Of a DNA stretch of 64,000 nt, positions 1 to 7,909 are shown piece after piece. Each line of letters starts with the position of its first letter. Within the stretch, counting starts at the first letter, position 1. The notes beneath the pieces were generated by a model. The model saw only the letters and a program-made list of their open reading frames with translations, was not told where the DNA came from and made no database searches. The DNA is taken from positions 1,364,001-1,428,000 of the forward strand of contig NZ_CP083387.1 of assembly GCF_020042345.1 (NCBI RefSeq), read 5' to 3'. This stretch comes from Arachidicoccus terrestris (GTDB lineage: Bacteria; Bacteroidota; Bacteroidia; Chitinophagales; Chitinophagaceae). The position numbers and the translations under genes were made by a program.

Positions 1-327
1 ACGGCGGGTATCATCACCGTAGAGAATATTTTATCTGAACTATTCGGAGAGATGCAGCATGAATCTGATAAAGAAGCCTTTGTGGAACAAAAAGTAGCCG
101 AAAATGAATATGTCTTCTCCGGACGGCTGGAGCTTGAATATCTTAACGAAAAATACGACTTCGAATTTCCTGAAAATAATTCTGAAACATTATCGGGTTA
201 CATCATTAAGGAAAATAAAGACATTCCGAAACAAAAAGAAAGAATTATCGTGGATAATTATGAGTTCGACATTATCAGTGTGACAGATACCCGTATTGGC
301 ATGGTCAAGATGCGGATACTCAGATAA
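1..327 (+). CDS. CorC/HlyC-domain membrane protein (GldE-like), C-terminal end only
   Basis: The reading frame is open from base 1, so the gene starts before the window; 108 residues remain. The last ~80 residues have the form of the CorC_HlyC transporter-associated domain: a predicted beta-rich segment with GYIIKENKDIPKQKERI, then a block ending GMVKMRILR. This domain closes CBS-pair proteins such as CorC and, in Bacteroidota, the gliding-associated GldE. The N-terminal DUF21 membrane domain and CBS pair would lie upstream and cannot be checked. A strong hairpin follows the stop codon. The family is fairly certain; the choice between a CorC-type transporter and GldE is open. Confidence 0.75.
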   Translation, partial: TAGIITVENILSELFGEMQHESDKEAFVEQKVAENEYVFSGRLELEYLNEKYDFEFPENNSETLSGYIIKENKDIPKQKERIIVDNYEFDIISVTDTRIGMVKMRILR

Positions 328-370
328 GTATATGATCAGCTCTGTAGCTGATGGCATAAAACCCAGAAAA

Positions 371-415
371 GGGGGTAATTAAATGATCCGGTATCATTTA
401 ATTACCCCCTTTTTT
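371..415. terminator. Bidirectional rho-independent terminator
   Basis: A perfect 17-bp stem (371-387 with 393-409) and a 5-nt loop are followed by six T on the plus strand and flanked by AAAA on the left, which reads as a short T run on the minus strand. It lies between two convergent genes and can end both. Confidence 0.85.
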
Positions 416-463
416 ATTGGTATTTTCGCCTCTGGCTCTTTTGAACAACTGCTCTGAAACCTA

Positions 464-1603
464 TTAAAACAGGGTCTTTAATTTTCTGGTCAGCGCCTCC
501 ATGGTCAGGTTCTTGGCTACGATCTTACCAGAGCGGTCTACCAGCACGTTTTGCGGCAGTACAACTACCCCATACATTCTGCCGACCTTGGAATTCCAGA
601 ATCTCAGATCTGACACCTGCGGCCAGCTCAGCTTATCATCTCTGATTGCATCGGTCCATTCGGATTTCTCGCCAGGTTTATCCAGGGCTACACCTATGAT
701 TTCCAGACCCTGGTCTTTATACTGATTGTAGAGTTTAATCAATGTAGGGTTTTGCGCCCGGCAGGGGCCGCACCAACTCGCCCAGAAATTCACAAGCACA
801 TATTTACCTTTGAAATCAGAAAGGGCAATCGTCTTACCGTCCGGATCACTTTCGGTAAATTCAGGTGCCTGACTACCCACCGGCGTGAGCTTTGCAAACC
901 CGATCAGGGTTTCCATCCTTCTGCCATCAGGAGACTGACGCAAGGATTGCGGCAGCAGATTAAAGAGTTTTTGCGTCTCGTCCGGTTGATCGATCAGCGC
1001 ACCGGAAAACTGCTGCAATGCAAAAAAAGCGATGGGAGAACCGGGATCCTTTCTGATATAGTCTGCGTAGACCTCTTTTTTGAGCTGGGACTGCAGATCT
1101 TCTATTTGTTGTTGCGTATTGTCCAGAGCAGACTGATTACCTGCTTTCTCCTCTGCCGCTGCTTTCTTCAATAATGTGGCAGCCCTTGCTTCAAATGGTT
1201 TAGCTGCAGCTCTCAGTTTATCAAATTCTATATTAGATTTAGACCCACTAACACTCGCATTAGAAAAGGAGTCGACGCTTTTAACCTCCATATCAGCCGG
1301 ATCTGCAAACAAGGTAATCATATCACGTCCCATAGAAGGCTTCACTTTTTCTTTCAGATCATAGCCAGCTCTAAGTTCAATGCGGGTCGGCTGATTGATT
1401 ACCCCCTGAAATACGTATTTATTTCCACTCACATTTGTGCTGTCAATAACGTTATGACCACCGGAAGCGTAGGAGATATACACCTTTTCTACTTTGGGAG
1501 AGACTCCTCTTACCGTTCCCTGAATAGTAAAGTTGCTTTGGGCCAGTACACATAGTGGTGCTGCCACAAGCACTGCCAGGCCCATATTTTTTATCGCTTT
1601 CAT
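464..1603 (-). CDS. TlpA-like thiol-disulfide oxidoreductase with N-terminal DUF4369
   Basis: A 379-residue exported protein. It starts with a signal peptide (hydrophobic stretch ending VLAQS near residue 23), then a beta-rich DUF4369-type domain (about residues 25-130), a charged helical linker, and a C-terminal thioredoxin fold of the AhpC/TSA-TlpA type. The active site is WASWCGPC, and a conserved VLPQNVLVD segment holds the cis-Pro region. Such proteins reduce disulfides in the periplasm, for example on cytochromes c or outer-membrane proteins. It is a single gene divergent from the AraC regulator and ends at the shared terminator. The substrate cannot be told from sequence. Confidence 0.88.
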   Translation of the reverse strand: MKAIKNMGLAVLVAAPLCVLAQSNFTIQGTVRGVSPKVEKVYISYASGGHNVIDSTNVSGNKYVFQGVINQPTRIELRAGYDLKEKVKPSMGRDMITLFADPADMEVKSVDSFSNASVSGSKSNIEFDKLRAAAKPFEARAATLLKKAAAEEKAGNQSALDNTQQQIEDLQSQLKKEVYADYIRKDPGSPIAFFALQQFSGALIDQPDETQKLFNLLPQSLRQSPDGRRMETLIGFAKLTPVGSQAPEFTESDPDGKTIALSDFKGKYVLVNFWASWCGPCRAQNPTLIKLYNQYKDQGLEIIGVALDKPGEKSEWTDAIRDDKLSWPQVSDLRFWNSKVGRMYGVVVLPQNVLVDRSGKIVAKNLTMEALTRKLKTLF

Positions 1604-2012
1604 TTAATTGTATTTTTAATTTAAGGTTCCTATTCCTAACAAAAGTAGACACTTATGTGAAAAACGGAAAATATATCCTGTATGACACACCTGCGTTAGT
1701 TAAAGTTTATCCCTATAATCATAAAATTTCACTTTAAACCAGTCACAAACACTTCAAAAACAAAGAATTCAGGCCCCTGAAAATATGTAGATTATATTCA
1801 ATACCAAAGAATTCACTAAAAACCGCCGATTTTTAAGCAATATTGGCCGCTTCGTTGTAATTTGTAACCGGAATTAATAATATCAACAGACCGAACTTTG
1901 GATAGGATATCGCTTTGGGTTCGCTTTCGCTGCGATACTGCTTAAGCATATAAGCACTGTTCCGGAAGGTATTAATCTCCACCGAGTTTTAAAATTATCA
2001 GCTTTTTTTCGG
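1604..2012. promoter_or_regulatory. Divergent intergenic region with short inverted repeats
   Basis: This 409-bp AT-rich spacer lies between a minus-strand thioredoxin gene and a plus-strand AraC gene, so both promoters must be here. Close to the AraC start there is TATCGC/GCGATA (1908-1913 with 1932-1937) and GCTTA/TAAGC (1940-1944 with 1951-1955). They could be regulator sites, but the arms are short. No convincing coding frame or RNA gene was seen. Confidence 0.3.
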
Positions 2013-2900
2013 ATGAAACCCCAGTTACTTAAGATTTCCAGTAATCCTGCTTTCTCGTTCCAGGTCCGCCGCGACAGGGTACCCTATTTTTTTGACAAAT
2101 GGCACTATCATCCGGAAGTAGAGTTGGTCTATATTGTCAAAGGCAGCGGCACCCAGTTTATCGGCAATGACATTGACAGGTTTGCACCGGGTGATATGAT
2201 TATGGTCGGCGCCAACCTGCCCCATCTCTGGCGCTGTGACCAGCAGTATTATGAAGGAAAAGAAGCCCGGCTGGCGGAATCCTCTGTGCTTCACTTTGCG
2301 CCTCAGGCCCTGGGAGAGAAATTCTGGCAAATGCCCGAGAATAAAGCTTTCAACGAGCTATTAGAAAGGGCAAGACTGGGGATCATAATAGAAGGTGCTG
2401 CCCGGAAGGCCATCGCCCGGTATATGAAGCAACTGGAGGCAACCAGTGAGCATGGACGTACTGTTTTGCTGTTGCAAATATTGGAAGCAGCCAGTAATCT
2501 GGAAGATACCCGGACCATTTTGTCACCGACCTCGCATAAGGCAGATTTCCATGATAAATCTGAGTCGGAACGCATGAACCGGATCTATCAGTATATCTTT
2601 AATAATTTCCAGCAGAAAATCTCTCTGGAGGACATTGCAGGAGTGGCCCATATCAGCCCGCATTCATTCTGCAGGTTCTTTAAATCCAAGACCAAGAAAA
2701 GCTTTTCTACCTTTTTAACCGAGGTCAGGATCCATCATGCCTGTAAGCTGCTTGCGGAGACAGATCACCCCGTTTCAGATATATGTTACGAAAGCGGCTT
2801 TAATAATTTTTCCAATTTTAACCGACACTTTAAGCTGTTGAAAAACAAATCCCCTCTTCAGCATCGCCAGCAGTACCAGCAACCCAAAAAGGGGATCTAA
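2013..2900 (+). CDS. AraC-family transcriptional regulator with cupin sensor domain
   Basis: This 295-residue regulator has an N-terminal cupin-type ligand domain (about residues 15-95, with WHYHPEVELVYIVKG and FAPGDMIMVGANLPH). A linker leads to a C-terminal AraC/XylS double helix-turn-helix (about residues 190-290, with ISLEDIAGVAHISPHSFCRFFK and CYESGFNNFSNFNRHFK split across the two HTHs). The second HTH keeps the usual GF.N.S.F.R.FK pattern. Such regulators in Bacteroidota often respond to sugars or stress. Its target is unknown; the neighbours are a divergent thioredoxin gene and a convergent PfkB kinase gene, whose stop codons are only about 20 bp apart. Confidence 0.9.
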   Translation: MKPQLLKISSNPAFSFQVRRDRVPYFFDKWHYHPEVELVYIVKGSGTQFIGNDIDRFAPGDMIMVGANLPHLWRCDQQYYEGKEARLAESSVLHFAPQALGEKFWQMPENKAFNELLERARLGIIIEGAARKAIARYMKQLEATSEHGRTVLLLQILEAASNLEDTRTILSPTSHKADFHDKSESERMNRIYQYIFNNFQQKISLEDIAGVAHISPHSFCRFFKSKTKKSFSTFLTEVRIHHACKLLAETDHPVSDICYESGFNNFSNFNRHFKLLKNKSPLQHRQQYQQPKKGI

Positions 2901-2919
2901 CGGTTTCAATCTATTACTA

Positions 2920-3840
2920 TTAACAGCTCAGCTGAAAGTTCGTAAGCCGGACAAATTTCGCGGCGCGTTTTTGAATATCTTCTGGCGTGAGAGATTTCAG
3001 GCGCTCTGTACCCATTTTCTCGCAGCAGAAACTCGCTGTTACACTACCCATGATAACCGCTGTTTTCATATTCTCAAATGAGAGATCGCCTGTACTGGCC
3101 AGATAGCCGATAAAACCACCTGCAAAGGCGTCACCGGCGCCGGTTGGATCGAAAACTTCTTCTAGCGGCAACGCCGGTGCACAGAATATTTCTTCGCCAT
3201 TGAACAGTAAAGCACCATGTTCGCCTTTTTTAACGATCAAAAACTTAGGGCCCATGGCTAGGATCTTGCGGGCTGCCTTTACCAAGGCAAATTCTCCGGA
3301 GAGCTGTCTGGCTTCACTATCATTTACCACCAGCACATCGACCATTTTCAAGACGTCCTCCAGGTCTTCCATAGCCGTCTCCATCCAGAAATTCATAGTG
3401 TCCAGTACAATCAGCTTAGGTCTTTTAGACAACTGATTGATAACAGAACGTTGAATAGCTGGGACCAGATTACCCAGTAACAGATAATCCGTCTCCAGAT
3501 AGCTGTCCGGCAGCGTCGGATTAAAATCGGCCAGCACATTTAAGTCAGTGATCAAAGTCTCCCGGGTATTCATATCCAGGTGGTATTTACCACTCCAGAA
3601 AAAGGATTTTTTGTCTTTTACAATCTCTACGCCCTCGGTATTGACGCCTAGGCGGTTCAGATCCTGGAGTACCTCCTGCGGGAAGTCGCCACCCACAATT
3701 GACACCTGATTAATGGAATGCATGAAGTTTGTGGCGGCATAGGCGCAATAAGTTCCTGATCCCCCAATTGTTTTTTCTGTCTTGGCAAACGGCGTTTCGA
3801 TTGCATCGAAAGCCATTGTTCCAATAATGGTTAAGGCCAT
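2920..3840 (-). CDS. PfkB-family carbohydrate/nucleoside kinase
   Basis: A 306-residue ribokinase-fold kinase. The N-terminal part carries the substrate-binding motif GGSGTYCAYAATNF, and the C-terminal part carries the PfkB signature DPTGAGDAFAGGFIG, whose Asp is the catalytic base and whose GAGD forms the anion hole. Length is normal. Substrates in this family include ribose, adenosine, fructose 1-phosphate and 2-keto-3-deoxygluconate. The N-terminal TIIGTMAFDAIETPF pattern is like a group of Bacteroidota kinases usually annotated only as PfkB family. It is monocistronic, so context gives no substrate. Confidence 0.85.
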   Translation of the reverse strand: MALTIIGTMAFDAIETPFAKTEKTIGGSGTYCAYAATNFMHSINQVSIVGGDFPQEVLQDLNRLGVNTEGVEIVKDKKSFFWSGKYHLDMNTRETLITDLNVLADFNPTLPDSYLETDYLLLGNLVPAIQRSVINQLSKRPKLIVLDTMNFWMETAMEDLEDVLKMVDVLVVNDSEARQLSGEFALVKAARKILAMGPKFLIVKKGEHGALLFNGEEIFCAPALPLEEVFDPTGAGDAFAGGFIGYLASTGDLSFENMKTAVIMGSVTASFCCEKMGTERLKSLTPEDIQKRAAKFVRLTNFQLSC

Positions 3841-4080
3841 GTAAGCTGCTTTTTGTTTAAAGATATCTTATACAACCCCGCAAACCTATTACATTTACAT
3901 AATATTTCAAATGTTCGGTGATAATTTATGGTTTTCAAAGCGGGCGGAGGTTCATATAAACAGTGATTTCCTTTAAAATCCCTTTGATTTTCTTTGCATA
4001 TAGGTTAACGTATAGTAGTCGGTTTATTATTCTTTTTAATGTAACTTAGAGCCATTATTCAAATTAAAAATGATACGTTG

Positions 4081-4488
4081 ATGAAAAAGTATTGGGTAGC
4101 GTTATCGGCTGTCTGTCTGCTGGCTGTTGCCTGCGGTTCTAATAGTAATAGTGAAAAACCAGAAACCACCCCCCCGGCAGCTGAAAGTCATGAGTCTGCC
4201 GCAAATGATATCTCGAAAGATCCTAACTATCAGAAGGGCCTGAAATTAGTCGCACAAAACGATTGTCTTACCTGCCACAAGGTGAGCGGACAGTCCACCG
4301 GTCCTTCTTACGAAGAAGTCGCCAATAAGTACACCAATGACGAGACCACGATTAATATGCTGGCACAGAAAATCATCGACGGCGGCAGCGGCCATTGGGG
4401 AACTGTTCCCATGACAGCCCATCCAACCTTAAAACCCGAGGATGCCAAGCAAATGGTCAAATACGTTTTACTTCTGGGAAAAAAATAA
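4081..4488 (+). CDS. Lipoprotein c-type cytochrome
   Basis: 135 residues from the ATG at 4081; an in-frame TTG lies one codon upstream. A lipoprotein signal with lipobox LAVAC places the lipidated Cys near residue 18. A Ser/Glu/Pro-rich linker follows, then one cytochrome c domain with the haem motif CLTCH near residues 62-66 and a distal Met in VPMTAHPTL as probable sixth ligand. It should be a membrane-anchored periplasmic electron carrier, similar in size to c551/c552 proteins. The next gene starts within about 10 bp, so the two are probably cotranscribed, though their functions look unrelated. Confidence 0.88.
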   Translation: MKKYWVALSAVCLLAVACGSNSNSEKPETTPPAAESHESAANDISKDPNYQKGLKLVAQNDCLTCHKVSGQSTGPSYEEVANKYTNDETTINMLAQKIIDGGSGHWGTVPMTAHPTLKPEDAKQMVKYVLLLGKK

Positions 4489-4496
4489 CAGGATCC

Positions 4497-4937
4497 GTGC
4501 AGCAGACAGATGAGTTCTATATGCGTCAGGCCCTTAGAGAAGCAGAAAAAGCCTTTGAGATGGGTGAAGTCCCGATTGGCGCTGTTTTGGTGATTGGGGA
4601 CAGGATTGTTGCCCGTGCACACAATCAGGTAGAGCTCCTCAAAGACCCGACCGCCCATGCCGAAGTAATGGCCATCACAGCCGCCTGCGATTTTATGGGG
4701 GCCAAGTACCTTCCGGAAGCCACACTCTTTATCACCTTGGAGCCTTGCCTGATGTGCAGCGGGGCTCTGTATTGGAGCAAAATCGGGCGGGTCGTCTTTG
4801 GCGCAAGTGATCCTAAAAACGGTTATGGCCGTCAGGTGAACACTACGCCATTTCATCCGAAAACAAAAGTACAGAGTGGTCTGCTGGAAAAAGAAGCACT
4901 GGAACTGATGCAGTCATTTTTCAAGAACAGGCGCTGA
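4497..4937 (+). CDS. tadA: TadA-like tRNA/nucleoside deaminase
   Basis: Zinc-dependent deaminase of the cytidine-deaminase fold. The two catalytic motifs are present: HAEVMA (zinc His and proton-shuttling Glu) and PCLMC (two zinc Cys). The VPIGAVL, GRVVFGASDPKNG and C-terminal ALELMQSFFKNRR segments match TadA, which makes inosine at the tRNA-Arg(ACG) wobble position. I placed the start at GTG 4497, 8 bp after the cytochrome stop, because the resulting N-terminus aligns with the E. coli enzyme; ATG 4521 is an alternative that shortens the protein by 8 residues. Guanine deaminases share the fold, so the tRNA role is likely but not proven. Confidence 0.8.
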   Translation: MQQTDEFYMRQALREAEKAFEMGEVPIGAVLVIGDRIVARAHNQVELLKDPTAHAEVMAITAACDFMGAKYLPEATLFITLEPCLMCSGALYWSKIGRVVFGASDPKNGYGRQVNTTPFHPKTKVQSGLLEKEALELMQSFFKNRR

Positions 4938-4989
4938 TTTATTAATATTTCATTCTCATTGAGGCTGAACGATCAACCATAATTTTCAG

Positions 4990-4997
4990 TACCTTTG
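4990..4997 (+). promoter_or_regulatory. Probable -7 box of the superoxide dismutase promoter
   Basis: TACCTTTG fits the Bacteroidota consensus TAnnTTTG and lies about 80 bp before the sod start codon. No clear -33 TTG at the usual spacing was found. Confidence 0.45.
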
Positions 4998-5076
4998 TTA
5001 GGCTCCTGTAAGAAATCTGAAGTGATGCTTTCAGGACACATAACATTTCATTATTCAACATTTAAAATTAAATAGT

Positions 5077-5679
5077 ATGGCTTTTACACTCCCACAGCTT
5101 CCATATGCATTTGATGCACTGGAACCACATATCGACGCTAAAACAATGGAAATTCACCATGGCAAACACCATCAGGCCTACGTGAACAATCTCAATAAAG
5201 CAATTGAAGGAACTGACAACGCAGATAAGAGTCTGGAAGAGTTGGTTAAAAACGCTGGCAGTTTTTCCCCTGCTGTTCGTAATAACGGTGGCGGGCATTG
5301 GAACCACTCCTTCTTCTGGACCATATTGTCGCCTAATGGCGGCCAGCCTTCCGGTGATCTGGCGGCAGCCATTGACAGCACTTTCGGCTCTCTGGACGGC
5401 TTAAAAGAAAAGTTTAACGCAGCAGGCGGAGCACGCTTCGGCAGCGGCTGGGCATGGCTGATCGTTAAAGACGGTAAACTGGAAGTAACCTCTACACCAA
5501 ATCAGGATAATCCCCTGATGGATGTAGCAGAAACCAAAGGAACCCCAATCCTGGGCGTTGACGTCTGGGAACATGCTTATTACCTAAATTATCAGAACCG
5601 CCGGCCTGATTATCTGGCTGCCTTCTGGAATGTGGTAAATTGGGACAAAGTAGCAGAACTTTACAACGCAGCTAAATAA
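5077..5679 (+). CDS. sodB: Iron/manganese superoxide dismutase
   Basis: 200 residues, full length for an Fe/Mn SOD. All four metal ligands can be placed: His27 in [13 protein letters not shown], His in [11 protein letters not shown], and Asp and His in [11 protein letters not shown]. It dismutates superoxide to hydrogen peroxide and oxygen in the cytoplasm. The protein lacks a signal peptide. Whether it prefers iron, manganese or both cannot be settled by motif reading; the symbol is by family. It has its own promoter box and a strong terminator, so it is a single-gene unit. Confidence 0.95.
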   Translation: MAFTLPQLPYAFDALEPHIDAKTMEIHHGKHHQAYVNNLNKAIEGTDNADKSLEELVKNAGSFSPAVRNNGGGHWNHSFFWTILSPNGGQPSGDLAAAIDSTFGSLDGLKEKFNAAGGARFGSGWAWLIVKDGKLEVTSTPNQDNPLMDVAETKGTPILGVDVWEHAYYLNYQNRRPDYLAAFWNVVNWDKVAELYNAAK

Positions 5680-5712
5680 GGCATGCCTTGTAAAATTCAA
5701 TAGCACAATACT

Positions 5713-5748
5713 AGGTGCAAAGCAGGAGTGTTTTGCACCTTTTTTTTC
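5713..5748 (+). terminator. Terminator of the sod gene
   Basis: A 9-bp stem (AGGTGCAAA at 5713-5721 with TTTGCACCT at 5732-5740) is followed by a run of eight T. Because it lies here, an apparent start of the next gene at 5715 can be ruled out. Confidence 0.85.
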
Positions 5749-5768
5749 ATCATAAAAAATCAATTTCT

Positions 5769-6380
5769 ATGAAAAAACTCTTATGGGCAATCTTACCGCT
5801 GGCCATGATGGCTTCCTGTGGTAAAAGTAGTGAACGCAAGATCCTGGTTGTCGCCAACGGTGATATTTCCGTTGCGGGTCAGGACCTGAAAATCACCAAC
5901 CCTTCTGATGGCGCCGTTGAAAAGCTGATTGATTTGAAAAACGCAGCGCAAACCAGCTACACGGTTAACAATGCCGGCAAGACCAGCACCGTGGATCTGC
6001 CTGCAGAAGACGGATTTTATATACTCAACCTGATGAAAGATACCGTGTTTGGCAGCCAGCTGATTGATGGACGGGATTATAACACCTCTGAAGACCTGGG
6101 TTTGGACAAACAAAAACAAATGATTGACAGCCTGAAACTGATATTACAGGGTCAGAATATCTCTGCGGCCAATAAGAATTACATGATTGTGCCCGGGCAA
6201 TTGACTAAAATTACCAACGATTTAGTTCATGCCCGTGTGTTCGGCCCTTTCCACGCAATGGATGCCAACGTAGATGCACCAACTGATGGTAAGCCACCCG
6301 TACTATATAAATTCTATTCCTCGGATGAATTACAGACCCGCCTGCAAACAGTGGAAGAGTCTTATAATTCTACCGATTAA
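5769..6380 (+). CDS. Small lipoprotein of unknown function
   Basis: 203 residues from the ATG at 5769; an upstream in-frame start would lie inside the sod terminator. The N-terminus is a lipoprotein signal with lipobox MMASCGK. The mature part is soluble, starts with a beta-rich segment (KILVVANGDISVAGQDLKI) and ends hydrophilic (VEESYNSTD). I do not recognise a domain. It is probably anchored in the inner or outer membrane facing the periplasm. It appears to be transcribed alone and ends at a hairpin shared with the convergent DUF3098 gene. Confidence 0.75.
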   Translation: MKKLLWAILPLAMMASCGKSSERKILVVANGDISVAGQDLKITNPSDGAVEKLIDLKNAAQTSYTVNNAGKTSTVDLPAEDGFYILNLMKDTVFGSQLIDGRDYNTSEDLGLDKQKQMIDSLKLILQGQNISAANKNYMIVPGQLTKITNDLVHARVFGPFHAMDANVDAPTDGKPPVLYKFYSSDELQTRLQTVEESYNSTD

Positions 6381-6406
6381 CGTCTTTGGTATAGAGCCAG
6401 AAACTA

Positions 6407-6450
6407 AAAATTGCCGCTCAGTGTAACGATTAAACACCAGCGGCAATTTT
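6407..6450. terminator. Bidirectional terminator
   Basis: A perfect 12-bp stem (AAAATTGCCGCT at 6407-6418 with its complement at 6439-6450) has A-rich left and T-rich right edges. It lies between the lipoprotein gene and the minus-strand DUF3098 gene. Confidence 0.75.
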
Positions 6451-6504
6451 CTATATAAAGAAGCCCATTATCAAGTGCTTCTCCGTATTTTCAATACATA
6501 ATAA

Positions 6505-6765
6505 TTATTTGCGATCTGCCTTGGGCTTTTTAAGGATAGCAAATACTTCAATCCCAAACCCCAGCAAAATAACGATAGGCGCAACCGTTATTCTTCTAAA
6601 GCTGTATACCTGTGTTTTATCAAACACACTGGCATCCGTACTACGACCACCGGACAGCAACATCATTCCCAGGGCAATCACTACTGCCCCGATGATCATC
6701 CACATGTAATTATCTTTGGTAAAATGCAATCCGCCGCTACTGCGCTGTGGTTCTTTATTATCCAT
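6505..6765 (-). CDS. DUF3098 small membrane protein
   Basis: 86 residues from the ATG at 6765; an in-frame TTG seven codons upstream is a possible alternative. It has two hydrophobic segments: YMWMIIGAVVIALGMML and a second near ITVAPIVILLGFGIEVFAIL, with the polar GGRSTDASVFDKTQVYSF loop characteristic of DUF3098 between them. The family is known mainly from Bacteroidota, typically just downstream of ftsX, as here. Function is not known; the position suggests a link to the FtsEX or cell-envelope machinery. It is probably cotranscribed with ftsX. Confidence 0.85.
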   Translation of the reverse strand: MDNKEPQRSSGGLHFTKDNYMWMIIGAVVIALGMMLLSGGRSTDASVFDKTQVYSFRRITVAPIVILLGFGIEVFAILKKPKADRK

Positions 6766-6870
6766 AGTAATTAATTTGCCTGACAAATATGCTATTAAAT
6801 TTTGAATTTAACGGTAATTTCCTGTTATTTCTCCCAAATCTTACGAAAAGACATCCAAACAATTCTCTTC

Positions 6871-7746
6871 CTAATACAGATCATCCAGCCTGGTCTTCAG
6901 GTATTTATTAACGCTCCGGTTTGTACTGAACCAGGATATCAGCACGGAAAACACAACCATACATCCGTAGAGCAGAAAATTCAATCCGGCATTCTCCAGA
7001 CTTCGGATCTCAGGAAATCTTTCTTTGGCCCATCCTGTCAGCAATAGCATGATGAGAATGGCCACGGCTGCACTGATTAACCCATTAACAATGGCTCTTA
7101 CATTCATAGGCCGGGCAATGAAGCTGCGGGTTGCCCCGACCATTTGCATAGTCTTGATCAAAAACCTGTTTGAATACATGGTCAGCTTAATGGTGTTATC
7201 GATACTCACAACAACAATGACCCCCAAAATAATGCTGATGGCCAGAAAAATGAGCCCCATCTTATTGACCTTGTCGTTCATGGAAGTGACAAGGGTTTCG
7301 GGATAGTTGAGTCCGGAGAGCTGCGTGCCAAATTTCTGCGTCAGTTCGCCGGCGATCTTTTTGAGGCTGTCTTCATTGACATAATCGGCCTTCGCATAGA
7401 AGTTAATGCTCTCCGGCAGCGGATTATAGTCCAGGATTTTATCCCAATCCTCATTATTATCTTTATTCCATATTTCCTTGGCTTTCTCTTTATCAATATA
7501 TTGCACATCTTTGGCGTAGGGCTGGGCAGCGATATAGTTTTTGATCTGGGCGATGGTGTCTTTGCCCTTCACATTAAGGTAAGCAGAGACCTCTACCTGC
7601 TCTTTCAGGTTATTGCCCATGGTTTTGAGGTTAAGAAAAAACCAGCCCATAATTCCCATGATTAATAATACCAGGGATATCCCGACAATACTAAAGACGG
7701 AATTAGATTTTTTTTTGTGCTTGGGGACGCTTTGAATTTCTGACAT
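6871..7746 (-). CDS. ftsX: Cell division ABC permease FtsX
   Basis: 291 residues with the FtsX layout: a cytoplasmic N-terminus, TM1 (about residues 20-42), a periplasmic domain (about 45-160, with VEVSAYLNVKGKD), then three TM segments in the second half (MGLIFLAISIILGVIVVV, the VRAIVNGLISAAVAILIML segment, and LNFLLYGCMVVFSVLISWF). FtsX works with the ATPase FtsE to control peptidoglycan hydrolases during division. FtsE is not in this window, which is common in Bacteroidota where the two genes are often apart. DUF3098 follows on the same strand. Confidence 0.92.
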   Translation of the reverse strand: MSEIQSVPKHKKKSNSVFSIVGISLVLLIMGIMGWFFLNLKTMGNNLKEQVEVSAYLNVKGKDTIAQIKNYIAAQPYAKDVQYIDKEKAKEIWNKDNNEDWDKILDYNPLPESINFYAKADYVNEDSLKKIAGELTQKFGTQLSGLNYPETLVTSMNDKVNKMGLIFLAISIILGVIVVVSIDNTIKLTMYSNRFLIKTMQMVGATRSFIARPMNVRAIVNGLISAAVAILIMLLLTGWAKERFPEIRSLENAGLNFLLYGCMVVFSVLISWFSTNRSVNKYLKTRLDDLY

Positions 7747-7798
7747 ATTGTCCTTAAAAGTATAACATTGAAGATAGAACCTATAAGGGCAAATTTAA

Positions 7799-7825
7799 TG
7801 TTTAGATACTAAACACGTACATTTG
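7799..7825 (+). promoter_or_regulatory. leuS promoter region: palindrome next to a TAnnTTTG box
   Basis: A 7-bp palindrome, TGTTTAG-ATA-CTAAACA (7799-7815), directly precedes TACATTTG (7818-7825), a match to the TAnnTTTG -7 consensus. It lies between the divergent ftsX and leuS genes. The palindrome covers the space between the -33 and -7 positions, where a repressor could act. No regulator is known for it. Confidence 0.45.
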
Positions 7826-7909
7826 CAAGCAATTATTTTAATTTGTTTAAAGGTTTGACCGTTGGAGCTATGTTCGCCGGCCATTCCGTCCGTTTAATTT
7901 ACGCATCAT

